Below, in pieces: positions 34,423 to 44,678 of a stretch of DNA of 64,000 bases. Numbering within the stretch: position 1 is the stretch's first letter; every line of letters begins with the position of its first letter. Source of the stretch: JAGXFP01 sp039714535 (GTDB lineage Bacteria > Desulfobacterota > Desulfobulbia > Desulfobulbales > JAGXFP01); NCBI GenBank assembly GCA_039714535.1, contig JBDLJC010000008.1, positions 20,459-84,458 on the forward strand, written 5' to 3'. The translations under genes were made by a program, and so were the position numbers. Below the pieces are notes generated by a model. It searched no databases and was not told the DNA's origin. It worked only from the letters and a program-made list of their open reading frames with translations.

Positions 34423-37400
34423 ATGGATTTGCAGATCAATTATCCAGAAGAACTGCCTATTTCGGCGGCCCGTCGGGAAATAATAGAGGCGATTCGCGAT
34501 AATCAGGTGGTGATAATTGCCGGTGATACCGGTTCGGGCAAGTCCACCCAATTGCCCAAGATGTGTCTGGAGGCGGGTAGGGGGCAGAGTAAGATGATCG
34601 GCTGCACCCAGCCTCGGCGGCTGGCCGCCACCTCGGTAGCCAGTCGGGTGGCGGAGGAACTGGGGCCAGCGGCGGTTAACCTGGTTGGCTGCAAGATCAG
34701 ATTCGCCGATCGGACCAGTAGCGCGACTCGGATCAAGTTCATGACCGATGGGATCCTTTTGGCCGAGACCCGGCGGGACAATCACCTGAACGGCTACGAT
34801 ACGATCATCGTTGATGAGGCCCACGAACGCAGTCTCAATATAGATTTTTTGCTCGGTATTCTGCGGCGGCTTATTAGCCGGCGTCGGGATCTCAAGTTGA
34901 TTATCACCTCGGCCACCATTGATACCGGTAAATTCGCCAAGGCCTTTAATGACGCACCGGTGATTAAGGTTTCTGGGCGAACCTACCCGGTTGAGCTTCG
35001 CTATCTGCCGAGTGATGAAGAAGAGGAAGCCAGCTATGTCGAGCAGGCGGTTGCGGCGGTAGTTGCGTTGCATAAAGAGGGCGGCAGCGGTGATATCCTG
35101 GTCTTTATGCCCACCGAGCGAGACATCAGGGAGACGGTTGACGGTCTGGAAAAAGCTATTGCTAATGGCGAGGGCATCAAGGGGGGGGCGACGGTCCTGC
35201 CTCTCTTCGGGCGGCTGTCGGGTGGGGACCAAAACCGGATATTCAGACCCGCCCGAGGCCGCAAGATTGTGGTGGCGACCAATGTGGCCGAGACCTCGAT
35301 CACCGTGCCCGGTATTCGATATGTAGTCGATACCGGCATGGCCCGGATCTCCATCTATAATCCCAGGGCCAGAACCAGTAAATTGCCGATCCGGAAAATC
35401 TCCCGGGCCAGCGCCGATCAGCGGCAGGGGCGCTGCGGCCGGACCGGCCCCGGTATCTGCCTGCGGCTATACTCCGAAGATGACTACCTGAACAGGGAAG
35501 AGTTCACCCGACCCGAGATCCAGCGGGCCGATCTGGCCGATGTCATTCTGCGGATGCTCTTCCTCCATCTCGGCGAGCCCGGCAGCTTCCCCTTCATTGA
35601 CCCTCCTGCGCCCCGGGCGGTCAAAGATGGTTATAATCTGCTTTGGGAACTGGGCGCGATCAAGATGAAGGATGGCAATCGCGCCTCCGCGCGTCTGACC
35701 GGCCGGGGCAAGATCATGGCCCATTTGCCCCTCGACCCTCGGATAACCAGAATGATTATTGAGGCCCGGGACCGTAATGCCGTGGCCGAGGTGACCGTCA
35801 TTGCCGCCGCCCTGAGTATCGCCGACCCCCGGGTCAGACCGGCGGATCGCGAAAAGGAGGCGGACCAGGCCCATGGGAAATTTGGTGGCGGCGGCTCTGA
35901 TTTTCTCTCTTTTCTTAATATCTGGACAGAGTGCGCGAAACTGCCCAGCCAGGGCCGGTTGCGTAAATTCTGCAAGCAGAATTTCCTCTCCTTCATGCGT
36001 ATTCGGGAATGGCGTGATATCCATGAACAGATTCGTTCAATCCTTGACTCCCAAAAAGGTTTTAAATTTCATGGGTTTTCGGCCAAGACCGAGAATATCC
36101 ATAAGTCTATTCTTAGCGGTAACCTTCGCAATCTTGGCCTGTGCAAGGCCAAAAATATTTACCAGGGAGCCCAGGACAAAGAAGTGATGATCTTTCCCGG
36201 TTCGGTCCTGTTCAACAAGGCCGGCAAATGGGTGATGGCCGCCGAGCTGGTCGAAACTTCCCGGCTTTTTGCCCGCTGTGTGGCCAATATCAAGGTTGAA
36301 TGGATCGAGCCGCTGGCCAGTCATCTCTGCAAATATTCCTGGGTTGAACCCCATTGGGAGAAGAAGAGGGGCCAGGTGGTGGCCTTTGAGAATGTTTCCC
36401 TTTTCGGCCTGTTAATCGAGGCCCGGCGCCGGATCAATTTTGGGCCACACCAACCGGATGAGGCCCGGGAGATTTTCATCCAGCAGGCCCTGGTCGAGGC
36501 GGATCTGGGAGGGAACTTCCCGTTTCTGAGCCAGAACATGGCTATGATCGAACGACTCCAGGAGTTGGAAGACCGGGTCCGGCAGCGGGATATCATGGTC
36601 GATGACTGGACCATCAATCGTTTCTATGAAGAGCGGCTACCCAAAGATGTCTATGACCGGACCAGCTTGGTGCGATTTATAAAAAAGAACGGTTCGGACG
36701 ATTTTTTGCGGATGGTCGAGGATGATATCGTCAGCCAGGAGCCGGATTCAGGGCAATTGGCTGAATTTCCCGATGAGCTTGATGTCGGCGGCTTTTCCTG
36801 TAAGGCCACCTACCGTTTTCAGCCGGGTACCGAAGATGATGGCATCTCGGTCCATATCCCGGTGGATGTTATCTCCCAGGTTGAGCCGATCCGTTTTGAC
36901 TGGCTGGTGCCGGGGATGCTGCTTGAAAAAATTATTTTTCTGTTGAAGGGGTTGCCCAAGTCCCTGCGCCGCCAGTTGATCCCGGTACCGGACACCGCCA
37001 GGACCATTTTTAATGAGTTGCAGTTCGGCCATGGTTCTTTCTACGGGACCCTGCAGGACCTGGTCATGGCCAGAAAACAGGTCAGGATCGAGCGTCATGA
37101 CTGGCCACTGGACTCCCTGAGTGATCATCTCAAGGTCCGATTCTGTTTGATCGATGGTCATGGCAAAATCCTGAAGGCCAGCCGTAATTTCGCTGATCTA
37201 GCTGTGCCGGCACCGAATCGCCCGACCGGCGATCTGCTTGCCGTTTTGCAGAAAAAATGGGAGAGACAGAAAATTGCCGACTGGGATTTCGCTGACCTGC
37301 CGGAGAGGATTCCGGTCAAAGACCGCCAAGGCCGGTTGCTTGGCTTTGCCTGGCCGGGGCTTGAAGATGGTGGTAAAGATGGGGTGAGTTTGCGCCTGTT

Positions 37401-38154
37401 TGCGAGTCGGGAAGATTCCGTTGCGGCAACCAGATATGGGTTGCTGGCCCTTTATCTGACAAAATTCCAGAAACTGAAAAACCTTAAAAAAGACTTCACT
37501 TTAGGCACTGAGAACTGGGCGCTTTATGAGGGGATAGGCAGTAAGGATGAAGTCAACCGCGATCTGCTGGCCTTTATCTTGACGGAGGTCTTTTCCTGCC
37601 GGGCTGGGGTGATTCCCGACCGCGAGGCCTTTGCTAACCAGATTGATATGGTCAGGAAAGAGGGGCTTTTTGTTTTGGGCCGTAAGTTACTCAACCAGGT
37701 GACATTGGTGTTGCGGGAAAGACGGGCGGTGCTCGATCAGATTAACCGTTATGAAGGGATTGCCACTCCGGGGGAGAGGAAAAAACAGTTTGATGATTTC
37801 CGGCGCCATCTGGATACGGTCATTCCTGTTAATTTTTTAAGGGTCTTTGACACCAGGCGGTTGCGAAATTGCCAACGTTACCTTAAGGCCTTGCTGGTCA
37901 GGATTGAGCGGGCCCATGCCGACCCAAGCCGCGATGCGTTGCGGGCTGAGCAAATCCTGATTCATGAAGAGCGTTTGCTTACTGCCGGGGAACATCAGAC
38001 CTTTGCCAAGAATTATGAACTGGTTCTGGGGGAATATCGAGAGATGATCGATGAATTCCGGATTTCGGTCTTTGCCCAGGAACTTAAAACCGCTTTCCCG
38101 ATTTCGGCAAAACGTCTCGACAAGAAGTGGCGAAAGTTAACCGGGTTGGGTTGA
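34423..38154 (+). CDS. hrpA: DEAH-box RNA helicase HrpA
   Basis: The 1,243-residue protein has Walker A GDTGSGKST (34-42), DEAH near residue 134 and SAT soon after, then motif VI QRQGRCGRTGPG. These are followed by the helicase-associated and OB regions and the long C-terminal domain (DUF3418-type) that sets HrpA apart from HrpB. HrpA unwinds RNA, resolves stalled ribosomes and processes fimbrial mRNA in E. coli. Length is near normal (1,300). Confidence 0.93.
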   Translation: MDLQINYPEELPISAARREIIEAIRDNQVVIIAGDTGSGKSTQLPKMCLEAGRGQSKMIGCTQPRRLAATSVASRVAEELGPAAVNLVGCKIRFADRTSSATRIKFMTDGILLAETRRDNHLNGYDTIIVDEAHERSLNIDFLLGILRRLISRRRDLKLIITSATIDTGKFAKAFNDAPVIKVSGRTYPVELRYLPSDEEEEASYVEQAVAAVVALHKEGGSGDILVFMPTERDIRETVDGLEKAIANGEGIKGGATVLPLFGRLSGGDQNRIFRPARGRKIVVATNVAETSITVPGIRYVVDTGMARISIYNPRARTSKLPIRKISRASADQRQGRCGRTGPGICLRLYSEDDYLNREEFTRPEIQRADLADVILRMLFLHLGEPGSFPFIDPPAPRAVKDGYNLLWELGAIKMKDGNRASARLTGRGKIMAHLPLDPRITRMIIEARDRNAVAEVTVIAAALSIADPRVRPADREKEADQAHGKFGGGGSDFLSFLNIWTECAKLPSQGRLRKFCKQNFLSFMRIREWRDIHEQIRSILDSQKGFKFHGFSAKTENIHKSILSGNLRNLGLCKAKNIYQGAQDKEVMIFPGSVLFNKAGKWVMAAELVETSRLFARCVANIKVEWIEPLASHLCKYSWVEPHWEKKRGQVVAFENVSLFGLLIEARRRINFGPHQPDEAREIFIQQALVEADLGGNFPFLSQNMAMIERLQELEDRVRQRDIMVDDWTINRFYEERLPKDVYDRTSLVRFIKKNGSDDFLRMVEDDIVSQEPDSGQLAEFPDELDVGGFSCKATYRFQPGTEDDGISVHIPVDVISQVEPIRFDWLVPGMLLEKIIFLLKGLPKSLRRQLIPVPDTARTIFNELQFGHGSFYGTLQDLVMARKQVRIERHDWPLDSLSDHLKVRFCLIDGHGKILKASRNFADLAVPAPNRPTGDLLAVLQKKWERQKIADWDFADLPERIPVKDRQGRLLGFAWPGLEDGGKDGVSLRLFASREDSVAATRYGLLALYLTKFQKLKNLKKDFTLGTENWALYEGIGSKDEVNRDLLAFILTEVFSCRAGVIPDREAFANQIDMVRKEGLFVLGRKLLNQVTLVLRERRAVLDQINRYEGIATPGERKKQFDDFRRHLDTVIPVNFLRVFDTRRLRNCQRYLKALLVRIERAHADPSRDALRAEQILIHEERLLTAGEHQTFAKNYELVLGEYREMIDEFRISVFAQELKTAFPISAKRLDKKWRKLTGLG

Positions 38155-38632
38155 GCCCTTAGATGGTTAGTCAGGAGATGTGAAGTTATTCGCGTAACAA
38201 GTACAAGGGGCTAGATCGATGGGCGGCAAAGTTCAATCCTCGCCAAAGTTTTATCCGGATTTTTAGCGGTTACTCTACAGGTGGTAAGAAGAATTATATT
38301 CTACCTGACTATCAGGAAATTGAAAAACCGCAGTAGATTTGGCACTGAAATGCGGTGTTTACCAGGATTTCTGTACCCTAAGTTTACTCCCTTCTTGTAA
38401 TTCAAGGTCAAGTGTGTCTGTATTACTTAATATTGAATGAAGTTTTAACAACGTGATTCAATCACACTTTTTCAACTATCTTACTAAATATTCATTATCT
38501 TTAAAAACTTTGTATTATCGGTTAGTTAATGATACACATTTTAAATGTGCTAATTTGGTATCCACTGTTTACTTGGAATCATTTCTAGATGACAGGTTGA
38601 TTTCACTGTTTTTACAAAAACGGAGGTTTGGT
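38155..38632. other. intergenic, A/T-rich
   Basis: Holds a perfect palindrome at 38535-38549 that lies 84 bases before the next start. I see no gene here; the frame open from 38453 is the upstream extension of the next gene. Confidence 0.5.
38535..38549. promoter_or_regulatory. palindromic operator candidate A
   Basis: CACATTT-T-AAATGTG is a perfect 7+1+7 palindrome. A near-identical site lies at 57631, at almost the same distance before another small membrane/secreted gene. Confidence 0.5.
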
Positions 38633-39127
38633 ATGTCGAAAAAATTAATGGTGTTGACCGCTCTTGTAGTCTGGCTGATTGCTCCGGTGAGCGCAATTGC
38701 CAAGCCGGCAGTCACAATCATGACGATCTCGGAAAAAGAAGTGGAGGAAATCATTGATGGTAGGGAAGTGAAAAGTCGGATTGTCACCTCCGAAATTGAA
38801 CCTGGCGAAACCCTGATCTTCACGATGAAGTATGCCAATAAAGGTGATGAGAGGGCCATCAACGTAGTTATTGGCAACCCGATTCCCAAAGACAGTATCT
38901 ACGTCGTCGGCAGCGCCAGCGGGATTGGTAGCGAGATTGAATTTTCCATCGATGACGGCAAGACCTTTAATCTACCAAGCCTGTTAACCTATGAAGTTAA
39001 TAATCCGAGTGGGGAACAGATCCAGATGACAGCATCTCCAGAACAGTACACCAACATTCGCTGGACCGTTAAGGAGATTCCGGCCGGTCAGCAGGGTGAA
39101 GTGAGCTTCAGGATCAGATTAAAATAG
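38633..39127 (+). CDS. secreted DUF11-like protein
   Basis: From the ATG at 38633 (GGAGG eight bases upstream) the protein has 164 residues with a signal peptide ending SAIAKP. The rest is one immunoglobulin-like repeat: EIEPGETLIFTMKYANKGDERAINV, NPIPKDSIYVVGSASG, then IRWTVKEIPAGQQGEVSF. That is the DUF11/conserved-repeat pattern. It is probably a periplasmic or surface protein. A longer frame from 38453 lacks a ribosome site and is less likely. Confidence 0.8.
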   Translation: MSKKLMVLTALVVWLIAPVSAIAKPAVTIMTISEKEVEEIIDGREVKSRIVTSEIEPGETLIFTMKYANKGDERAINVVIGNPIPKDSIYVVGSASGIGSEIEFSIDDGKTFNLPSLLTYEVNNPSGEQIQMTASPEQYTNIRWTVKEIPAGQQGEVSFRIRLK

Positions 39128-39368
39128 GGGCTGGTCTAACCTGTGTGGTTAATGATAACAATATTAATTGTTTTTGTTGGACGATTTTTAATAATTTTTG
39201 ATAGCCCGTGTCTGTGCAACTGCCTCCGTTTCCCTAAGGTTCTTTAGATAAGAATTGAATGGATCTATTCATGTCGATCGGGGCTGAACAGGTGCGAAGC
39301 CATGAAGATTGTTTGACATCAGTAAGACAGCCCAGGCTCCTTGTCAGTGGCTATGTGGTGGTTAGGTG

Positions 39369-40715
39369 TCAGGGCTGCGTTTGACTTTTTCTTGACGGCC
39401 TGGCATTCGGTCGGGATTTTATTTCCATTAAGATCATAACTTCCAGATTTGCTGTGCCGGGGAACATATCCAGTGGCACTATCTTTTCCACCTGGTAGCC
39501 GTTCGCCTGCCATTCCTTCAGGGACTCAGGGATCTCGTCAACTCCGCAGAAAATATGCAGGACCTTGCCGGGCTGGCGTTCACAGATTGCGTCAATAACC
39601 CCTCTCTGGGTTCCCTGCTTGGGAGGATCGAGGATCAGTGCCAACGGTTCGGTGGATAGGGGCAGCAGATCGCTAACCGCTTTCGGGGTGATGCGGCGGG
39701 CCAGGAACCTGATTTTACCGCCGATCTTGTTCAGCCGGGTATTAGTCTGTGCCGCCCTGATTGATGGCCCTTCCGCGTCGATCCCCGTCACCTGCCGGTA
39801 ATCCGCTGCCAGGAAATGACTGAACAAACCATAACCGCAGTATAGGTCAATTAACCGTTCTTCCCGGTCCGGTTCAAGCAATTCCCTGGCCTTATCCAGC
39901 ATTTTTCCGACAATTGACTCGTTTACCTGGGAAAAGGAAGTTGGGTGAAAATGAAAACGACAATCGCCATATTTTACTTCCAGATGGGCCGGGCCAAATA
40001 GCTTCTTGAATTGCATCTTGTCATCCGGTCGGCGTCTTTCAAAATAATAATCGGAGCCGGTCGGGTCCAGATAGGCGAAGGTCGCCGTTACCGGGGCGGG
40101 CATCTTCTGTAGGTGTTCCGCCACCATCTTCAGCTTCCTGACCAGGGGGCCGTTCATCTTCCGGACATTGAAGATTACCGCGATCTCTTTATAATTGCCG
40201 CGAATGATCAGGTGATTCAGATGGGATGCCACCAGCTTATAGGCCGGCTCGCTCAGTTTCTTTTGGAGGAAGTTGTAGGTCCTGGTATGTTCGGGCGGTT
40301 CCAATGGTGATTCCAGGAATGGTTTCTTTTGAGTCTTCAGGAGATGATCGCCAAAGACCAGATATAAGTGGGGGCCGTTAAGAATGGCCCGTCTCTTGGA
40401 GGTTGTTCGGTAACCACGGGGCCGCGGTGAGGCAATAACGGGCTCGGGGGCGAGGGGCAACCGCTGTTTTTTCCAGAATAGAGCCAGGGCGGAGTCTTTT
40501 AGTTGCAGTTCTTCCTTATATGGTAAATGGGCCAGGGGAGCTGCCTGCAGGGTGATTCGGTTGACAGGTCTTGACGGCTCTGGTGCCAAATCGCGTAAAA
40601 TTCCGGTAAAATTTGCATCCGTAACTGATTTTGCCGGAGGAATTCCCCTTCTAACTGCTTTGGGGTTCCTTGGCTTTGGCTTGGAATTGTCTGGCTTTCT
40701 TTGCTTTCTGGGCAC
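39369..40715 (-). CDS. TrmA/RlmD-family RNA (uracil-5)-methyltransferase
   Basis: The 448-residue protein ends in a SAM-dependent methyltransferase domain with DLYCGYGLFSHFLA (SAM loop), LILDPPKQGTQRGV, and a Cys in HIFCGVDEI as the nucleophile. The Asn/Gln-rich middle (SFSQVNESIVGKML) matches the RlmC/D and TrmA group. The N-terminal part is basic and lacks a TRAM domain. It starts at a GTG that overlaps the tsaB stop. The exact rRNA or tRNA site is not clear. Confidence 0.8.
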   Translation of the reverse strand: MPRKQRKPDNSKPKPRNPKAVRRGIPPAKSVTDANFTGILRDLAPEPSRPVNRITLQAAPLAHLPYKEELQLKDSALALFWKKQRLPLAPEPVIASPRPRGYRTTSKRRAILNGPHLYLVFGDHLLKTQKKPFLESPLEPPEHTRTYNFLQKKLSEPAYKLVASHLNHLIIRGNYKEIAVIFNVRKMNGPLVRKLKMVAEHLQKMPAPVTATFAYLDPTGSDYYFERRRPDDKMQFKKLFGPAHLEVKYGDCRFHFHPTSFSQVNESIVGKMLDKARELLEPDREERLIDLYCGYGLFSHFLAADYRQVTGIDAEGPSIRAAQTNTRLNKIGGKIRFLARRITPKAVSDLLPLSTEPLALILDPPKQGTQRGVIDAICERQPGKVLHIFCGVDEIPESLKEWQANGYQVEKIVPLDMFPGTANLEVMILMEIKSRPNARPSRKSQTQP

Positions 40716-41452
40716 TAGTTTTCCATATCAAGTTTTTTTTTGATCATTATTTCCGCTTCGGAGGGGCGCACGTAGATCGGCACAGCATTGGCAGGGTCAA
40801 CAAAATTCTGGTTGGTAAACATCTTTGTCGCCAGACGGCCAATGCTCGCGGCCCTGGGGAAGAAGGAGCGGGGGGAGGCGAAGATTGCCGACTCATTGAG
40901 AACTTTCCTAAAAAATTCCTGATAGATCACCGCGCCATCGCCGACCAGCAGAGTCGGTCGGTCGATAAGGGCGGCCAGCTTTTCCGGCTTCATGACTAGA
41001 TCTTCACTGACTTTTTCCGGTATGCCATAACTGTTGCATTTGAAAAAGGCCGCGTAAACTTCCTTTTTGCGGGCATCCAGCAGGGCGCAGACCAGAGTGC
41101 CCGGCGGGGCAATGATCTGTTGAGCCATGCCATCTAACGTTGGCACTCCCAGCAGAGAGCGGTCAGCGGCCATGGCCAGACCCTTGGCGGTGCTGAGACC
41201 GATGCGCAGGCCGGTGAAACTGCCGGGCCCGAGACTGACGGCGATGCCGTCAATTTGTTCCCAGTCTAGCTCAGTATCCTGCATAACCCGATTGATCTGC
41301 TGGATAAGGCGGCGGGAATGGGTGGTGGCGGTATCGACTGAGTTTTCGGCCAGACAACGATTGCCCGACAATAGGGCGACGCTGCCGCACATGGTTGCGG
41401 TTTCGATGGCCAGGATCAGGGGGGGGACCAGTTCTGGTTTGCTTTTTTTCAT
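40715..41452 (-). CDS. tsaB: tRNA threonylcarbamoyl adenosine subunit TsaB
   Basis: The 245-residue protein has the ASKHA-fold start LILAIETATMCGSVAL, HSRRL, and GPGSFTGLRIGLSTAKGLA. TsaB scaffolds TsaD and TsaE in making t6A at position 37 of tRNAs. It overlaps the methyltransferase gene by one base. Length is normal. Confidence 0.92.
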   Translation of the reverse strand: MKKSKPELVPPLILAIETATMCGSVALLSGNRCLAENSVDTATTHSRRLIQQINRVMQDTELDWEQIDGIAVSLGPGSFTGLRIGLSTAKGLAMAADRSLLGVPTLDGMAQQIIAPPGTLVCALLDARKKEVYAAFFKCNSYGIPEKVSEDLVMKPEKLAALIDRPTLLVGDGAVIYQEFFRKVLNESAIFASPRSFFPRAASIGRLATKMFTNQNFVDPANAVPIYVRPSEAEIMIKKKLDMEN

Positions 41453-41568
41453 CAGCCGGTCTCAGGAGCAAAGCTTTAATGTCTTAGCAGTAATTTTCGT
41501 GTTTTTCATGCCCGTCAAGCGAACACTGAAGAGAGTCCAGGATCTTTTAAAATTCCAGTTTGTCTGGA

Positions 41569-42639
41569 TTAAGTGAACAACCTGACAATATCGTTGTAGA
41601 AGACAAAGACCATCAGGGTAACCAGGATAACCAGGCCGATCTGCTGGCAGATCTCCATGGCTTTTTGGGACATGGGCCGGCGGCGCAGGGCCTCGTATGA
41701 AAAGAACATCAGGTGGCCGCCATCGAGGATCGGGATCGGCAGCAGGTTTAAAATACCCAGATTGACACTGATCAATCCCATAAAATAGACCAGATTTATC
41801 CAGCCGGCCTCCATCTGTTTACCGGCCAGCTGGGCGATCATGATTGGCCCGCCAAGTTCACTGGCTGGGATGACCGCCTGGATCATCTTGACGATGCCCA
41901 TGATGGTCAGATAGATAAAGGTCCAGGTCTGGGAAAATCCGGCCTTGATCGCCCGCCAGAGCGACACTCTCTCATAGGCGACTTTCTCGCTGAGGCTGAT
42001 GCCCAACATATAACGCTTTTCGACCTCCTCGCCGAAGATATTACGGCTGGGGGTTATTTCCGGCTGGCCGGTAATCTCCAGTCGCTCCCCCTCTCGGTCA
42101 ATCACCAGCACTACTGGTTCTCCGCCGCTGTGGGAGATGAGATCGGCTACCTCCAGCCATTTGACCGTTTCCTGGCCATTGATCGACAGAATCATGTCGC
42201 CCGCCTTAAGCCCGGCCTGCTGGGCCGGCGAATCGGCGGTGACGGCGCCAATAACTGTGTTGTCAACCGGGGTGGGGAGTCCGGCGATGGCGAAGATCAT
42301 AAAGAACAGAAAGACTGCGAACAGCAGATTGGCTATTGGCCCGGCGGCAACGATTAAGAAACGCTGCCAGACCGGTTTCTTGGCGAAGGAGCGGCCGGCC
42401 TCTTCATCCGGGACCTCATCATCACCCTGTTCGCCGAGCATCTTGACGAAGCCGCCAAGGGGAAAGGCACAAATTTTATATTCAGTCTCTCCGTATTGGC
42501 GGCCGATCAGTTTCGGGCCGAAACCGACGGAGAATTTTAGGACCTTGATGTTGAATAGTTTGGCCAGAATGAAATGGCCGAATTCGTGGACGATGATCAG
42601 CAGACCAAGGACGATGATAAAGGATATTATTGAATTCAT
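41569..42639 (-). CDS. rseP: site-2 intramembrane metalloprotease RseP
   Basis: The 356-residue protein has the zinc site HEFGH (18-22) in the first membrane segment, a PDZ domain (GAVTADSPAQQAGLKAGD near 125) and LNLLPIPILDGG near the C-terminus. It cuts membrane-bound anti-sigma factors. It overlaps dxr by four bases. One PDZ is present, fewer than in E. coli. Confidence 0.93.
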   Translation of the reverse strand: MNSIISFIIVLGLLIIVHEFGHFILAKLFNIKVLKFSVGFGPKLIGRQYGETEYKICAFPLGGFVKMLGEQGDDEVPDEEAGRSFAKKPVWQRFLIVAAGPIANLLFAVFLFFMIFAIAGLPTPVDNTVIGAVTADSPAQQAGLKAGDMILSINGQETVKWLEVADLISHSGGEPVVLVIDREGERLEITGQPEITPSRNIFGEEVEKRYMLGISLSEKVAYERVSLWRAIKAGFSQTWTFIYLTIMGIVKMIQAVIPASELGGPIMIAQLAGKQMEAGWINLVYFMGLISVNLGILNLLPIPILDGGHLMFFSYEALRRRPMSQKAMEICQQIGLVILVTLMVFVFYNDIVRLFT

Positions 42640-43829
42640 GGTTTTTTCCTTTTGTTTTGGGACCCATAATTTTGTGAGTCAATAAACAACCCGGCTTGGC
42701 CCCGGGCCTCTTGGTCTGCGGCCAGGATGGCATCAAGATTGGTGGCTTTGTTAAGGGGCAGCTTGGTTACGGTATCGGTGACGATCTGTGAGATGCCGGG
42801 GAAACTGATGTCGCCCCTGAGAAAAGCCGCCACAGCTACTTCATTGGCAGCATTAAAAATGGCCGGCATGGTGCCGCCTGCGGCGCAGACCTTGTAGGCC
42901 AGTTTCAGGGCTGGGAATTTTTCCAGATCAGGGGAGTGAAATTCCAGATTTGGTGAGTTTGCCAGATCGAGTCGCGGTAGTTCCAGTTTTAACCGTTCCG
43001 GAAAGGTCAGGGCGTAGGCGATAGGGATCTTCATGTCCGGGATGCCGAGATGGGCAATAAATGAGCCGTCCCGATACTCGACCATGGAGTGAACTATCGA
43101 CTGGGGGTGGATCAGAACTTCGATCCTGTCCACTTCGATGTCGAAGAGATATCTGGCCTCGATAACTTCCAGACCTTTGTTAATCAGGGTGGCGGAGTCG
43201 ATGGATATCTTGGCGCCCATGTCCCAGTTGGGGTGGTTAAGGGCCTGTTCCGGGGTAACCCTGCCGATCTCTTCCTGGCTGAAGGAGAAAAACGGTCCGC
43301 CCGAGGCGGTCAGGATCAGTCGGGATACGTCTTCGCGGCGGCCGGCATCGAGGCCCTGATCGATGGCGCTGTGCTCACTGTCGATGGGGTGCAAGTTTAC
43401 CTTGTGGCGACGGACCTCCTCCATGACCAGATCGCCAGCCATGACCAGGGTTTCCTTGTTGGCCAGACCGATGTCCTTGTCGGCCCTGATGGCGGCCAGA
43501 GTCGGGGTCAGGCCGGCGGCTCCGACGATTGCGGAAACGACCATCTTGGCCGATGGAATAGTGGCCACTCGTTCGTTGCCTTCCGGGCCGGATAGTACCC
43601 GGTCATTCCAGGCAGGGGGCAGGCTCTGGATCAGCTCTCCGGCCAGGGCCGGATCTCCGACTGAAACCAGCTCCGGTGCAAATTCCTCCAGCTGATTTTT
43701 GAGGAGCTCGATATTATGACCGGCTGCCAGGCCAACTACCTTGAAGCGGCCGGGATATTGCCGTACTACCTCAAGGACGTTACGGCCGATAGAGCCGGTT
43801 GAGCCAAGCAGGGAAATGTTTTTAGTCAT
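42636..43829 (-). CDS. dxr: 1-deoxy-D-xylulose 5-phosphate reductoisomerase
   Basis: The 397-residue protein opens with the NADPH motif GSTGSIGRNVLEVV and has ALANKETLVMAG-like LANKETLVMAG, PIDSEHSAI (metal/substrate) and MGAKISIDSATLINKGLEVIEA. It makes 2-C-methylerythritol 4-phosphate in the MEP isoprenoid route, which feeds uppS upstream. Length and motifs are normal. Confidence 0.96.
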   Translation of the reverse strand: MTKNISLLGSTGSIGRNVLEVVRQYPGRFKVVGLAAGHNIELLKNQLEEFAPELVSVGDPALAGELIQSLPPAWNDRVLSGPEGNERVATIPSAKMVVSAIVGAAGLTPTLAAIRADKDIGLANKETLVMAGDLVMEEVRRHKVNLHPIDSEHSAIDQGLDAGRREDVSRLILTASGGPFFSFSQEEIGRVTPEQALNHPNWDMGAKISIDSATLINKGLEVIEARYLFDIEVDRIEVLIHPQSIVHSMVEYRDGSFIAHLGIPDMKIPIAYALTFPERLKLELPRLDLANSPNLEFHSPDLEKFPALKLAYKVCAAGGTMPAIFNAANEVAVAAFLRGDISFPGISQIVTDTVTKLPLNKATNLDAILAADQEARGQAGLFIDSQNYGSQNKRKKP

Positions 43830-43853
43830 TTTTAGCTACCAGTTGGTCGGAGA

Positions 43854-44678
43854 TCAGAGGCTGATTATGCCGAAGTGCAGCATATAGAAAAGAATCGGGG
43901 CCGCGATCATCAAAGAATCGAGGCGGTCCAGTACGCCGCCGTGGCCGGGCAGGATGTGGCCGGAATCCTTCACTCTCATGGTGCGTTTGATCATTGATTC
44001 GGTAAGATCGCCCAGTACCCCGATCATACTAAGAAAAACGGTCAGGATAGAGATCTTAACCAGTGAATAACCGGGAAAGAACCAGATGCCGACGATGATT
44101 GCCCCGAGAATGCTGCCGCACAGACCGCCGAGCAGGCCTTCGATGGTTTTGCCGGGGCTGATGGCCGGAGCCAGTTTATGACGGCCCAGCATTTTGCCGG
44201 TATAGTACGCGAAAGAATCGGAAAAGACGGTAATGACCGTCAACAGGATCAACAGATGTTGGCCTTCGTTAAGCGTGAGCAGGAGATGGAAATGGGAGAA
44301 GCAAAAGCCCACATAGAAGATGCCGAAACCGATCCGTAACATCAAAGCAAAGGCGTTAAACCCCGAGGCTTTGTTATCCAGGGAACCATAGCGGCTCAGG
44401 CTGTAGACAATCAACAGGAAAAGAGCCAGAAAGAGACCCGCCGCAACCACTTCGGCCTTACCGGCATAGGCGGCCAGCAGCGGTAGCAGGCCGAGGATGA
44501 TGCCGATTGATTTATCCTGGGAGCTGCAATTGGCCAGGGTCATGTTGAAATATTCATTAAGGGCCAAGGCGCCCAGGGCCAGAAAGGTAAGCCAGAAAAG
44601 CCAGAAGGGTCCGTAGAACAAAAGGGCCAGCCAGCCAGCGGTTATAACCAGCCCGGTTGCTATTCTCGTTAGATTCAA
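43854..44678 (-). CDS. cdsA: phosphatidate cytidylyltransferase
   Basis: The 274-residue membrane protein has about seven segments and the CdsA signature SMIGVLGDLTESMIKR...VKDSGHILPGHGGVLDRLDS near its end. It makes CDP-diacylglycerol for phospholipids. It overlaps uppS by four bases. Confidence 0.93.
   Translation of the reverse strand: MNLTRIATGLVITAGWLALLFYGPFWLFWLTFLALGALALNEYFNMTLANCSSQDKSIGIILGLLPLLAAYAGKAEVVAAGLFLALFLLIVYSLSRYGSLDNKASGFNAFALMLRIGFGIFYVGFCFSHFHLLLTLNEGQHLLILLTVITVFSDSFAYYTGKMLGRHKLAPAISPGKTIEGLLGGLCGSILGAIIVGIWFFPGYSLVKISILTVFLSMIGVLGDLTESMIKRTMRVKDSGHILPGHGGVLDRLDSLMIAAPILFYMLHFGIISL

Noticed and set aside
38453..38632. Upstream extension of the DUF11-like protein
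   Set aside because: A strong ribosome site and signal peptide fix the start at 38633.
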